From SZAS-79 sp963844255 (lineage in GTDB: Bacteria > Pseudomonadota > Gammaproteobacteria > Burkholderiales > SG8-39): a stretch of 64,000 nt of DNA. The position numbers were made by a program, and so were the translations under genes. The stretch's first letter is position 1, and every line of letters starts with the position of its first letter. Below the pieces are notes generated by a model. That model had not been told where the DNA came from, did not search any database, and worked only from the letters and a program-made list of their open reading frames with translations. Of this stretch, positions 17,955-27,311 are shown in pieces. The stretch covers positions 1 to 64,000 of the forward strand of contig CAWJNP010000051.1 in NCBI GenBank assembly GCA_963844255.1, given 5' to 3'.

Positions 17955-20495
17955 ATGACAATTACGCTGCGCCTGCTGGTGGAACTCAACGCGCGCTTCG
18001 CCCACCAGCGGGGCCGCGTGTTGCTGTCGGTGGTGGGGATTGCGCTCGGCGTGGCGCTCGGATTCGCGGTGTTCCTCGTCAACCGTGCCGCGGTGAATGA
18101 ATTTTCGCTCGCGGTGCGCACGATGGCCGGCGCGGCCGACCTGGAAGTGCGCGGCGGGCGCGCCGGCTTCGAGGAGTCCCTGTATCCGCGCCTTGCGAAA
18201 CTCGAAGGCGTCGCGGTGGCGAGCCCGATGCTCGACGTCGAAGCGGGCGTTGCCGCTGACGCGGCGGCCGACGGTCGCCGCCCCCGCGGCGTTCCTTCGA
18301 CTCTGCGCCTGCTCGGCATGGATCCGCTGCGCGCGGTCGCCATCCAGCCCGCGCTGTTTGCCGACCGGCCGCAGCGCATCTTCGAATTGTTGCAGCCCGA
18401 CAGCGTGTGGCTTTCGGCAGGCGCTGCGCAGGCGCTGAAACTCGACACGGGCGACCGGCTCGCACTCGTGGTGGGGCTGGCGCGCGTGGAATTCGAGGTT
18501 GCGGGGGTGCTCCCGGCAGCGAGCCTGCGTGGCAACGCCGCGCTCACCGACGTCTCTACCGCACAGTGGCGGCTGGGGCAGCTTGGCCGCTTGAACCGGA
18601 TCGACCTGCGCATCGTACCGGGCGCCGATGTTGCGGCGCTGCGCGAGCGGATCGCAGCCCTTCTGCCGCCGGGTGCGCACGTCGCGGAAGTCGCCGAGCT
18701 GGAGGAGCAGGGGGCGAGTCTTTCTCGCGCCTATCGCGTGAACCTCGGCGTGCTCGCGCTGGTCGCCCTGTTCACCGGGGGATTCCTGGTGTTTTCGGCG
18801 CAGGCGCTTGAAGTCACGCGACGGCGCGCAGAGCACGGACTGTTGCGCGTGATGGGATTGACGCGTTCCGGCGTGGTGCGACTGGTGCTCGCCGAAACCG
18901 CAGTGGTCGGCGCCCTCGGGAGCGCCGCCGGACTGGCGCTGGGTTATGGACTTGCGCGGCTCGCGGCACGGGCGGCCGGTGGCGATCTCGGCGCCGGCAT
19001 GTTTCGCGGCATGCAGCCCGAAATCGGATTTCCGCCGGTGGCCGCCGGCCTGTTCTTCGCCGCCGGCCTTGTGATTTCTCTGCTCGCCGGCTGGTTGCCC
19101 GCGCTCGATGCTGCACGGGCTGCCCCGGCGCGCGCGCTGAAAAGCGGCGACGAGCAGCAGATGTTCGAAAAACTGGTCTCCCCGTGGCCGGGCGTGGTGC
19201 TGCTTGCTGCCGGCGCCGGGCTGACGCAGTTGGGCCCGATCGACGGCATCCCCGTATTCGGTTACGCATCGATTGCGGCCGTCCTGCTCGGCGGGATCCT
19301 GCTCATGCCCAGCGCTTCCACTGCAGTGCTCGCACTTTCCGGCGTGCCGCGCTCCGTGCCGTTAGGCCTGGCGCTGGCGCAGCTGCGCGGCGCCCCGGGT
19401 CAGGCCATGGTGAGCCTTTCGGCGATCGTCGCGAGTTTCGCCCTGATGGTGGCGATGGCGATCATGGTGTCCTCGTTCCGTCAATCGGTCGACGACTGGC
19501 TGAACGCCGTGTTGCCTGCAGACTATTACTTCCGCACCTCCCAATCGGGAGATACCGGGTTTCTCGATCCCGGGTTTGCCGCGCGCGTTCGTGCGCTGCC
19601 CGAGGTCGCGCGCGTCGAGTTCCAGCGCAGCGAACGCCTGACACTTGATCCCGCACGACCTGTGGTGGCGCTGATTGCGCGCGACCTGCCGCCTGATGCG
19701 GCGCGCGCGCTGCCTCTGGCCGGCGTGCAGTACGCGCGCACGCCCGCCGACCCGCCGCCGGCCTGGATCAGCGAGGCCGTACAGACTGTATACGGCCATG
19801 TGCCAGGCAGGACCATCACGCTGGCAATCGGCGGACAGCGCAGGACCTTCGTCGTGGCCGGAATATGGCGCGACTACGCGCGCCAGCATGGCGCGATCGT
19901 GATCGACCGCGCGGACTATGTGCGACTGACCGGCGACGAGCGCGTCAACGACGCAGCGCTCTGGCTGCAGCCGGGCGTGGGTGCCGCGCGTATCGAAACC
20001 GCGCTGCGCGCGCTGCCGGGGGGGGCGCTGCTCGACATGGCCGCGCCGGGCGAGATCCGCAAGGTCTCGCTGTCGGTGTTCGATCGCAGCTTCGCCGTCA
20101 CCTATGCACTCGAATCGGTGGCGGTGCTGGTGGGACTGTTCGGCCTGTCCGCGAGCCTGGGCGCGATCGTGCTGGCGCGCAAGCGCGAATTCGGCATGTT
20201 GCGCCATATCGGCATGACGCGACGTCAGATCGGGGCGATGCTCGCGATCGAGGGCGGCCTCCTGGCCGCGTTCGGTGCGGCCGCCGGGTTGCTGGTGGGC
20301 TGGGTCATCGGGCTGATCCTGATCCATGTGGTGAACCGGCAATCGTTCAACTGGGGGATGGAGCTGCATCTGCCCTGGGGTCTGCTCGCAAGCCTGACCT
20401 CGGTGCTCCTGCTGCTGTCGGTGCAGACTGCGTACGTTTCGGGGCGAGAAGCCATGGGCATGGGCCCGGTGCGCGCGGTGAGGGAGGACTGGTGA
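17955..20495 (+). CDS. FtsX-like ABC transporter permease (YbbP type), 846 aa
   Basis: Inner-membrane permease with two FtsX units. A helix near residues 20-45 is followed by a periplasmic domain and a three-helix FtsX core (~265-385), and the arrangement repeats in the second half (~405-840). Typical sequences are HGLLRVMGLTRS and FGMLRHIGMTRRQIG, the cytoplasmic coupling loops that contact an ATPase. Such permeases normally sit beside a YbbA/LolD-like ATPase gene, but none is adjacent here. The downstream AttH-like gene overlaps its stop by four bases (GTGA), so both are translated together. Probable role: moving lipids or lipoproteins, or envelope remodelling. Confidence 0.88.
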   Translation: MTITLRLLVELNARFAHQRGRVLLSVVGIALGVALGFAVFLVNRAAVNEFSLAVRTMAGAADLEVRGGRAGFEESLYPRLAKLEGVAVASPMLDVEAGVAADAAADGRRPRGVPSTLRLLGMDPLRAVAIQPALFADRPQRIFELLQPDSVWLSAGAAQALKLDTGDRLALVVGLARVEFEVAGVLPAASLRGNAALTDVSTAQWRLGQLGRLNRIDLRIVPGADVAALRERIAALLPPGAHVAEVAELEEQGASLSRAYRVNLGVLALVALFTGGFLVFSAQALEVTRRRAEHGLLRVMGLTRSGVVRLVLAETAVVGALGSAAGLALGYGLARLAARAAGGDLGAGMFRGMQPEIGFPPVAAGLFFAAGLVISLLAGWLPALDAARAAPARALKSGDEQQMFEKLVSPWPGVVLLAAGAGLTQLGPIDGIPVFGYASIAAVLLGGILLMPSASTAVLALSGVPRSVPLGLALAQLRGAPGQAMVSLSAIVASFALMVAMAIMVSSFRQSVDDWLNAVLPADYYFRTSQSGDTGFLDPGFAARVRALPEVARVEFQRSERLTLDPARPVVALIARDLPPDAARALPLAGVQYARTPADPPPAWISEAVQTVYGHVPGRTITLAIGGQRRTFVVAGIWRDYARQHGAIVIDRADYVRLTGDERVNDAALWLQPGVGAARIETALRALPGGALLDMAAPGEIRKVSLSVFDRSFAVTYALESVAVLVGLFGLSASLGAIVLARKREFGMLRHIGMTRRQIGAMLAIEGGLLAAFGAAAGLLVGWVIGLILIHVVNRQSFNWGMELHLPWGLLASLTSVLLLLSVQTAYVSGREAMGMGPVRAVREDW

Positions 20496-21562
20496 GGCGG
20501 CGCGCATTTCTGGCTTCGCTCGGCGCGTTCGCGGCCAGTCCGATCCCTGCCGCCGAGGTCGCCTACCCCGTCGTGCGCGCGGGTGTCCCGCTTGTTTTTC
20601 CGCGCGACCACGGCGCGCATCCGGCGTTTCGTACCGAGTGGTGGTACGTGACCGGCTGGCTGCGCGATGCGCGCGGCGCAGACCTCGGCTTTCAGGTCAC
20701 ATTCTTTCGCACCCGGCCTCCGATCGGGGATGCCAACCCGAGTTCCTTTGCGCCGCGCCAGCTCTTGCTCGCGCACGCGGCCCTGGCCGATCCGAAAGTC
20801 GGGCATCTGCTGCACGATCAGCGCGCCGGGCGGGCAGCGCTCGGCGTTGCCGGGTTCGCAGAGGACACCACGCGCGTGTGGATCGACGCATGGCGACTGG
20901 AACTGGCGGGCGAGCGTTACCGCGCAGTGATCACTGCACGTGAATTCGCTCTCGACCTGGTGTTCGCGGCCGGGCGTCCCCCTTTGCTGCAGGGTGCCGG
21001 CGGCGTGAGCCGCAAGGGCACGCGCGCGTCGGAGGCAAGCTATTACTACAGTCGCCCGGGACTGGTGGTCAGCGGATCGATCGAGCGCGGCGCCGGATCC
21101 GAGCCGGTGAGCGGCACGGCCTGGCTGGATCACGAGTGGTCGAGCGAGTACCTCGCCGCCGGCGCGAGCGGCTGGGACTGGATCGGCATCAACCTGGACG
21201 ACGGCGGGGCGCTGATGGCGTTTCGCATGCGCGGCAAGGGTGGCGAGGTTCTTTACGCCGGCGGCACGCGCGCGCATGCCGACGGGCGCCGCGTGACATT
21301 CGGTCCGGATGAGGTCGCGTTCGCGCCACTGCGCCGCTGGCGCTCCCCGCGCAGCGGAACCGAATATCCCGTGGCCATGCAGGTGCGCGCGGGGGGCGAG
21401 AGCTGGCGCATCGAGCCTCTGTTCGAGGACCAGGAACTCGACTCGCGCGCAAGCACCGCGACGATCTACTGGGAGGGCGCGGTGCGTGCCGTTCGCGATG
21501 GAAAACCGGCCGGCCGCGGATACCTCGAGCTGACTGGCTACTGGCAGCCCATGCGCATATGA
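20492..21562 (+). CDS. AttH/CrtC-like lipocalin-fold exported protein, 356 aa
   Basis: Periplasmic protein with a twin-arginine-type signal (RRRAFLASLGAFAASP). Family marks include TEWWYVTGWL near the N-terminus and AWLDHEWSSEYL in the middle, typical of the AttH/hydroxyneurosporene-synthase fold. Such genes recur directly behind FtsX-type permeases, as here: the GTG start at 20492 overlaps the permease stop. Likely handles a lipid or hydrophobic substrate of that transporter. Carotenoid hydratase activity is unlikely because no carotenoid genes are near. Confidence 0.82.
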   Translation: MRRRAFLASLGAFAASPIPAAEVAYPVVRAGVPLVFPRDHGAHPAFRTEWWYVTGWLRDARGADLGFQVTFFRTRPPIGDANPSSFAPRQLLLAHAALADPKVGHLLHDQRAGRAALGVAGFAEDTTRVWIDAWRLELAGERYRAVITAREFALDLVFAAGRPPLLQGAGGVSRKGTRASEASYYYSRPGLVVSGSIERGAGSEPVSGTAWLDHEWSSEYLAAGASGWDWIGINLDDGGALMAFRMRGKGGEVLYAGGTRAHADGRRVTFGPDEVAFAPLRRWRSPRSGTEYPVAMQVRAGGESWRIEPLFEDQELDSRASTATIYWEGAVRAVRDGKPAGRGYLELTGYWQPMRI

Positions 21563-21653
21563 CATCGAACGGCATCGAACACGGGGCCCGGCCTCTGCTA
21601 TCTTGGCCCGGGTCCACCGCGACTACAATCGAGCATCCGGAGGGGACGGGCAC

Positions 21654-22463
21654 ATGCAGCACATCATGATCATCGGCGCCGGCGCCATCGGCACCTACCT
21701 CGTTCGCGAACTGCACGGCATGTATCCGCAGATGCGGCTGTCCTGCATCGAGCGCGCGGAGTTCAGTGAACAGGCGCGCACACGCCTGCAGGACATTGCC
21801 GGCGGAGCCGCCGAAGTCTACGAGAGCGTTTCTGCGGTGCCGGCCGGCGCCGAACTCGCCGTCGAGTGTGGCGGCCATGCCGCCGTTTTGCAGCATGGCG
21901 TGACGTGTCTCGAGGCCGGTCACGACCTGCTGGTGGCCTCGGTGGGCGCGCTGGCCGACCAGGCCCTGCACGACCGGCTGGTCGATGCCGCGCGGCGCAG
22001 CGGCCGCAAGCTGCTGATTCCTGCCGGCGCCGTTGCGGGCATGGACGGACTGGCGGCTGCGCGCCTGGCCGGCATCGACCGCGTTCGCTATACGTCCAGA
22101 AAACTGCCGCTCGCGTGGAAAGGCACGCATGCGGAAACGCTCTGCGATCTCGGCGCGGTCAGCGCAGCCACCGAGTTCCTGCGCACCGATGCGCGCCAGG
22201 CCGCGACCCTGTTTCCGCAGAACGCCAACGTCGCCGCAACCATCGCGCTGGCCGGCATCGGCTTCGAGCGCACCGAGGTCTCGCTGAACGCCGATCCGGC
22301 GGCGCAGGGCAACACCCACCTGCTGGAAGTGGAAGGTGCCTGCGGCAGCATGCGGATCGAACTTCGAAACAAGCCCTTCCCGGACAACCCGAAAACTTCG
22401 ATGCTCGCCGGATTGTCGCTGTTGCGGGTGATCCGCAACCGGACCGAGGCCGTGCAGGTCTGA
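21654..22463 (+). CDS. nadX: L-aspartate dehydrogenase-like protein, 269 aa
   Basis: NAD(P)-binding Rossmann start IIGAGAIGTYL, then the aspartate dehydrogenase domain with ASVGALAD, LIPAGAVAGMDGL and PQNANVAATIALAG. The family oxidatively deaminates L-aspartate to iminoaspartate/oxaloacetate. GGAGGGG lies eight bases before the ATG at 21654. It starts a plus-strand run of catabolic genes (dioxygenases, aldehyde dehydrogenase, TRAP transport), where NadX-like proteins often act on other amino acids, so the true substrate may not be aspartate. Confidence 0.82.
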   Translation: MQHIMIIGAGAIGTYLVRELHGMYPQMRLSCIERAEFSEQARTRLQDIAGGAAEVYESVSAVPAGAELAVECGGHAAVLQHGVTCLEAGHDLLVASVGALADQALHDRLVDAARRSGRKLLIPAGAVAGMDGLAAARLAGIDRVRYTSRKLPLAWKGTHAETLCDLGAVSAATEFLRTDARQAATLFPQNANVAATIALAGIGFERTEVSLNADPAAQGNTHLLEVEGACGSMRIELRNKPFPDNPKTSMLAGLSLLRVIRNRTEAVQV

Positions 22464-22473
22464 GGAGATCAAA

Positions 22474-22661
22474 TTGGCATTGAAGACGAAACGACTCACC
22501 CACCGGTTCGGTGGCGCACGTGGCTACCGTAGGCACTCGTGATGTGGGACAACCGCAGCCGCGTGCATTCGGCGCAGGCCGATTTCGATCATGGCACGCC
22601 GCGCAAGTTCCACCGGACCACGGTGCGCGGCGAGCAAAGCGGTCACCTCATCGAATCCTGA
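22474..22661 (+). pseudogene. Remnant of a TauD/TfdA-type 2-oxoglutarate dioxygenase with the middle deleted
   Basis: After a good AGGAG site, a TTG at 22474 begins ALKTKRLTHRFG, the usual N-terminus of this family. After about 15 codons the frame ends, and in another frame LVMWDNRSRVHSAQ to PRKFHRTTVRGEQ gives the family's C-terminus: the WDNR block, the iron-binding His region and the 2-oxoglutarate-binding HR. About 220 central residues are missing, including the HxD motif, so no enzyme can be made. Both ends are in the right order and orientation between nadX and the LigB-type gene, so this is an internal deletion of a former operon member. Unlike other breaks in the window it is not fixed by removing one base. 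Confidence 0.75.
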
Positions 22662-22674
22662 CCCAGGGAAATAC

Positions 22675-23760
22675 ATGCACAACCCTTACATCCTCGGCGG
22701 CGCCATGCTGCCGCATGCACCGCAGTTCTTCACCCAGCCCGAGACCGAGGACAAGGCGACGATCGCCGCGGTGCAGAAAGTTGCCGCGAAGATCGGCGAG
22801 GGCCTCAAGGCGCTCGAGCCCGACGTCTGGATCGTGATCGGCAACGATCATGCACAGCAGTTCTTCGCCAACGTCGCGCCGCCGTTCACGCTTCACGTGG
22901 GCGGGGTGGGTCGCGGCCAGTTCGCCGGGCGCGAATTCAAATTCAACATTGCGAGCGAAATCGGCTTTGCGCTGGTCAAGGATTTCTATCGCGCCGGGTT
23001 CGACCCGGCATTCACGAGCACGGCCGAGATCGACTACGCCCTGGGCATCCCGATGACGCACCTGGGCATCGGCGATGCGCCGATCCTTCCGATCTTCGTG
23101 AACGCCTATCTGCCGCCACAACCAACCATGGAACGCTGCTACCTGTTCGGGCAGGCGCTGGGCCGGGGCCTGGCCGCGCTCGGCGTGCGCGCCGTGGTGA
23201 TGGCCAGCGGCGGGATGTCCCATTTCCCGGGCACCGACAATTACAGCAATCCCGCGCTCGCGTTCGATGAGGCGGCACTGGAGCCGCTGCGGCAGGGACG
23301 CCTGAAGACGCTGCTCGGCTACGAAGACGCGCTGCTCGACAGGACCGGCAACATCGAACTGCGCTGCTGGGGCGTCGCTGCCGGCATGCTCGGTGACCGT
23401 GTGCCCGACGTGGTGCAGCTGAACCCGAGCTGGCATCACAACTACGCTTCGCTCGGCTGGTACAGCCCCGCCTCGGTGTCAGAAGCGGCGCCGCATTACC
23501 CGCAGATCGCCCCGGAATTGCAGGGCCTCACGAATGCGCTGTTCGCCATGGCCAACGACCGTGCCGCGCGCGATGCGCACCTTGCCGACCCAGGCGCCTA
23601 CGCGGACAAGTACCACCTCGAGGGCCGGCAGAGAAAGCTGCTGGTCGACTTCGATGCGCCGGGTATCGTGGCTGCAGGCGTTCACCCGCTGCTGATCTTC
23701 CTGGTGCGCATGCATGTGGAACGCGAGCGCGGCGTGAAGCCGGCGGCAGGCAAGCCGTGA
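22675..23760 (+). CDS. Class III extradiol ring-cleavage dioxygenase with fused LigB- and LigA-like parts, 361 aa
   Basis: Non-heme Fe(II) enzyme opening catechol-type rings. Residues ~1-280 are LigB-like: LPHAPQFF and GNDHAQQFF supply the two iron-binding His, and TSTAEIDYALGIP and GGMSHFPG flank the active site. The last ~80 residues (ALFAMANDRAARDAHLADP onward) resemble the small alpha subunit LigA, so both subunits of a protocatechuate 4,5-dioxygenase-type enzyme are joined, as in gallate dioxygenases. ATG at 22675; the stop overlaps the next gene by four bases. The substrate is unknown. The aldehyde dehydrogenase and hydrolase that follow could process the ring-opened product. Confidence 0.85.
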   Translation: MHNPYILGGAMLPHAPQFFTQPETEDKATIAAVQKVAAKIGEGLKALEPDVWIVIGNDHAQQFFANVAPPFTLHVGGVGRGQFAGREFKFNIASEIGFALVKDFYRAGFDPAFTSTAEIDYALGIPMTHLGIGDAPILPIFVNAYLPPQPTMERCYLFGQALGRGLAALGVRAVVMASGGMSHFPGTDNYSNPALAFDEAALEPLRQGRLKTLLGYEDALLDRTGNIELRCWGVAAGMLGDRVPDVVQLNPSWHHNYASLGWYSPASVSEAAPHYPQIAPELQGLTNALFAMANDRAARDAHLADPGAYADKYHLEGRQRKLLVDFDAPGIVAAGVHPLLIFLVRMHVERERGVKPAAGKP

Positions 23761-25194
23761 GCATCGAGCTCGGCGCGTGGATCGGCGGTCGCACGGTTGC
23801 CGTGCCGGACGCCGTGGCACGCATCGAGCTGCGCAGTCCGGTGGACGGCAGCCTGAGTTACCGCCTGCCGGATGCCGGTGCCGACCTGGTCGAAGCCGCG
23901 GTCGGCAATGCTGCCGCGGCGTTCGAGGCACACCGGCATGTGCCTACCGCGACCCGCATCGCCTGGCTGGAGGCAATGGCAAGGACCGTGGCGGCGAACA
24001 CCGGCCCGATCGTCGACAGTATCGTGCGCGCGATCGGCAAGCCGCGCCGCGCGGCGACATTCGAAGCGGGGCGGGTGGCGGAATTCCTGCGCGGCTGCGT
24101 CGCCGAACTCTCCACCTGGCGCGGCGAACTGGTGCCGGTGGACAGCGTGCCGCTGGGCGCGGGCCATCTGGGCCTGGCGCGGCGGATTCCCTGCGGCGTG
24201 GTCGGCGCAATCACGCCCTTCAACGCGCCGGCAAACCTGCTCGTGCAGAAGATCGGCCCCGCGCTGGCGACCGGCAATGCGGTAGTGGTGAAGCCGCATC
24301 CGACCGGCGTCGAGACTGCGCTGCTGATCGCGGCGCTGTGCAAGGAGGCGGGCCTGCCCGACGGCCTGTTCAACGTGGTGCCGGGCGACCGCGAGGCCGC
24401 GCGGGCGCTCGCGGCGCATCCGCGCGTGGCGGTGGTCAGCCTGACGGGCGGTGTCGCGGCAGCAGAGGCCTTGGCGCGCGCCGCCGGCGCGAAGAAATTC
24501 TGCGCGGAGCTGGGCTCGAGCGCAGCCAACATCGTGCTGGCCGATGCGAATCTCGAGGATGCCGCGCAGAAGATCGCACGCGCCGGGTTCGAGGCCAGCG
24601 GCCAGCAGTGCATTTCCGCGCAGCGGATCATCGTCGAGCAGGCGGTGTTCGGGCGTTTCCTGGAACTGTTCGTCGCCGCGGCGAAGTCGCTCAAGGTCGG
24701 ACTGCCGGAAGAAGCAGGGCGTGGACATCGGGCCGATGGTGAACGTGGCCTCGGCCGAGCGGGTGATGGCGATGGTTCAGGATGCCGAAGACCGGGGCGC
24801 GAAAGTCGCGCTGCGACCGGTACGCAATGGCGCTGTCGTCTCTCCCGGGATTCTCGTGTCCGCACCGCGCGCGTCGCGCCTGCTGTGCGAGGAAGCATTC
24901 GGCCCGGTGGTGGTGGTGCAGCCGGCGCAGGGGCTGGACGACGCCATCGCACAGGCCAACGACTCGCAGTTCGGACTGCAGGGCGCATGCTTTACCGCGA
25001 GCCTGGATGCAGCGATGAAGGTGGCCGAGCGCTTCGATTCGGGTTCGGTGTGGATCAACGAGGCGAGCCGGTTCCGGCTCGACATGTACCCGTTCGGCGG
25101 GGTCAAGCAGTCGGGCTACGGCCGCGAAGGAATACGCTACGCAATGGAGGAGTACTCGCAATGGAAATTCGTCGGTTTGAAATCTTCGGTGTGA
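23757..25194 (+). CDS. Aldehyde dehydrogenase, frame broken once by a probable insertion (~478 aa)
   Basis: NAD(P)-dependent ALDH superfamily enzyme. The GTG at 23757 overlaps the dioxygenase stop (GTGA). Visible: cofactor region AITPFNAPANL and VVVKPHP, general base E251 in AELGSSAAN, catalytic C285 in SGQQCISAQR. Near 24715 the frame shifts; removing one base in GAAGCAG joins LKVGLPEE to GVDIGPMVN and the enzyme finishes with EEAFGPVV and YPFGGVKQSGYGREG, both standard C-terminal motifs. Restored length is typical. Probably oxidises an aldehyde from ring cleavage, by context. Confidence 0.85.
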
Positions 25195-25198
25195 CGCT

Positions 25199-26107
25199 TT
25201 GAGCACGATGAGCGGCGAGATCGCAGTCCCCGACGAGGTCTACCGCCTGATGGCCGAAATCGGACCGAAATGGGCGAGCAACGTTCCGGTGCACGTCAGG
25301 CAGATGATCGATGCGTTCACGCCGCTGCTCGCGCGTTGCCCGAAAGACGGCGTGCAGGCCTCGCGCGATATCGCCTATGGCGGGCATCCGCGCCAGGTGC
25401 TGGACGTGTACAGACCCGCCGGCGCGAAGGGCGCGCCGGTGGTGCTGTTTGTCCACGGCGGCGCGTTCGTCGACGGGGAGAAGGACCGTTCCACCGAGGT
25501 CTACAGCAACGTCTGCAACTGGTTCGCGCGCCACGGCATCGTGGGGATCAACGTCGAGTTCCGCCTTGCGCCGGAATTCGCCTATCCCTCGGGCACGATC
25601 GATGTCGGCCTGGCGGCGAAATGGGCGGTGGACAACGCCGTGTCCATCGGCGCAGACCCGGCAAAGCTGTATGTGTTCGGTCATTCGGCCGGAGCGGCGC
25701 ATACGGCGTCCTATGCCTACGGCGCGCCGGGTTCGGAGGGCGGGCCCCGTGTCGCAGGTTCGATCGTGGTCAGCGGCCGGGTGCGTGCCGACAACCTGGC
25801 GTCCAATCCCAATGCCAGGAAAGTCGAGGCCTACTACGGGACCGATGCGGGACTGTTCGAGGAGCGCTCGGCCCTGCACTGGGCGAAAGCGGGGGTGCCC
25901 ACGTTCATCGCGATCGCCGAGTACGAGAACCCGCTGCTCGACATCTACTGTCTCGAGCTTGCGCACCGGATCGCGCAGCACAGCGGCCGGGCGCCGCGGG
26001 TGCTGCAACTGCCCGGCCACAACCACACTTCGATCATTGCGCATGTGAACACCGCCGAGAATCTGCTCGGGAATGCACTGTTGGCGTTCGTCAGGGACCC
26101 GAAATAG
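25199..26107 (+). CDS. Alpha/beta hydrolase, HSL/esterase type, ~300 aa
   Basis: Carboxylesterase-like hydrolase of the hormone-sensitive-lipase group: oxyanion motif HGGAFVDGEKD, nucleophile elbow GHSAGA, and a late His in GHNHTS. It starts at TTG 25199 or ATG 25208, four bases or more after the ALDH stop, with no strong ribosome-binding site, so translation may be coupled. It resembles arylformamidase/kynurenine-formamidase-like enzymes, but the substrate is not determinable. Confidence 0.82.
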   Translation: MSTMSGEIAVPDEVYRLMAEIGPKWASNVPVHVRQMIDAFTPLLARCPKDGVQASRDIAYGGHPRQVLDVYRPAGAKGAPVVLFVHGGAFVDGEKDRSTEVYSNVCNWFARHGIVGINVEFRLAPEFAYPSGTIDVGLAAKWAVDNAVSIGADPAKLYVFGHSAGAAHTASYAYGAPGSEGGPRVAGSIVVSGRVRADNLASNPNARKVEAYYGTDAGLFEERSALHWAKAGVPTFIAIAEYENPLLDIYCLELAHRIAQHSGRAPRVLQLPGHNHTSIIAHVNTAENLLGNALLAFVRDPK

Positions 26108-26225
26108 TGCGTTATCCGGGCGAATCGGGACGAATTCGTCCAATAAATCCGCCGGGCAGAAAGTTTGTGTTGAATGTTGGCGGGCTCTGATTTAACTTTA
26201 TGCACTTACTGACCAGGGAGGCACC

Positions 26226-27302
26226 ATGAATCTCTTCAATCGCAAGCGCATCGCGCTCGTCGCCGCACATGTGGCTCTGGCGTGCGGGATGCTCGCAGCG
26301 CCGGTTTCGCAGGCCGCGCCGACGACACTGACATTCAACTGGGAAGGCGCCTACGGACGCGCCAACGTGCTGGTCTGGCCGTTCCGGCCCGGCGGGCGCT
26401 TCGAGTCGCTGGTGAACCAGGAGACCAAGGGCACGGTCAAGCTGGACATCAAGGAAAAGCAGTACAGCATCATGGATTCGGCCTTTGCGATCGGCGATGG
26501 CCGGGTGCAGATGGGCACGCAGTCGGTGCCGGCTGCCTCGGGTACCTATCCGCTGCTCGACTTCGGCGGGATCCCGGGTCTGTTCTCGCCCATGCCCAAT
26601 GGCGCGGTCGAATACGCCGAAGCGCTCCTCGACCCGAAGATGCAGGCAGCGCTGGATGCCTATACCGCAAAAGCCGGCTTCAAGATCCTCGGTGCCTCGA
26701 TCAGCCTTGCAAACGACGCCCTGTGGGGCAACAAGGCAATCAAGACGCTGGCAGACTTCAAGGGCGTGAAGATGCGTGCCTCGGGCCGCACCCAGACTTC
26801 GGCGCTGCGCGCGCTGGGGGGCAGCCCGCTGACGCTGTCGATGGCCGAGATCGAGCAGGCGCTCAGCCGCGGCACGGTCGACGCAATCACCACCAGCAAG
26901 AGCTTCGGCGCCGAACGTGGGCTGACCGCGATGGCGAAGTACGTTTCGGTCTGGCCTGTGACGCCGATTTTCCCGCAGGTCATCGCGGTCAACCTCAAGG
27001 CCTGGGAAAAGCTCGACCAGCAGCAGAAGGATGGTCTGGCCAGGGCCTCGGCGATGCTGACCCACGAGATCGCCCTGGCGGTCGAGCAGATGACCTACAC
27101 CTATGACTTGTGGATCCGTGCGAGCAAGACCGAAATGGTGCTGCCCGAAGAATCCGAGGTGAAGAAGGCCATGGCACTGATGCAGCCCGTGGTGAAGGAG
27201 TGGCTGGAAACGGCCGGGCCACAGGGCAAGACGGTGCTGCAGGTCGCGGCAAGCCACGCCAGGGGCCCGTCGGTGGCCTTCATCAGGGACATGGCCAAGT
27301 AA
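26226..27302 (+). CDS. dctP: TRAP transporter substrate-binding protein, DctP family, 358 aa
   Basis: Periplasmic binding protein for a tripartite ATP-independent transporter. Signal peptide 1-31 ends at QAA; MRASGRTQTSALRALGG contains the arginine region that clamps the substrate carboxylate in DctP proteins, and AEIEQALSRGTVDA is the family signature. GGGAGG precedes the ATG at 26226. The 118-base AT-rich gap before it probably holds the promoter for the dctPQM operon. The ligand is unknown; the surrounding catabolic enzymes suggest an aromatic or amide-derived acid. Confidence 0.92.
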   Translation: MNLFNRKRIALVAAHVALACGMLAAPVSQAAPTTLTFNWEGAYGRANVLVWPFRPGGRFESLVNQETKGTVKLDIKEKQYSIMDSAFAIGDGRVQMGTQSVPAASGTYPLLDFGGIPGLFSPMPNGAVEYAEALLDPKMQAALDAYTAKAGFKILGASISLANDALWGNKAIKTLADFKGVKMRASGRTQTSALRALGGSPLTLSMAEIEQALSRGTVDAITTSKSFGAERGLTAMAKYVSVWPVTPIFPQVIAVNLKAWEKLDQQQKDGLARASAMLTHEIALAVEQMTYTYDLWIRASKTEMVLPEESEVKKAMALMQPVVKEWLETAGPQGKTVLQVAASHARGPSVAFIRDMAK

Positions 27303-27311
27303 AGCCGCCTC

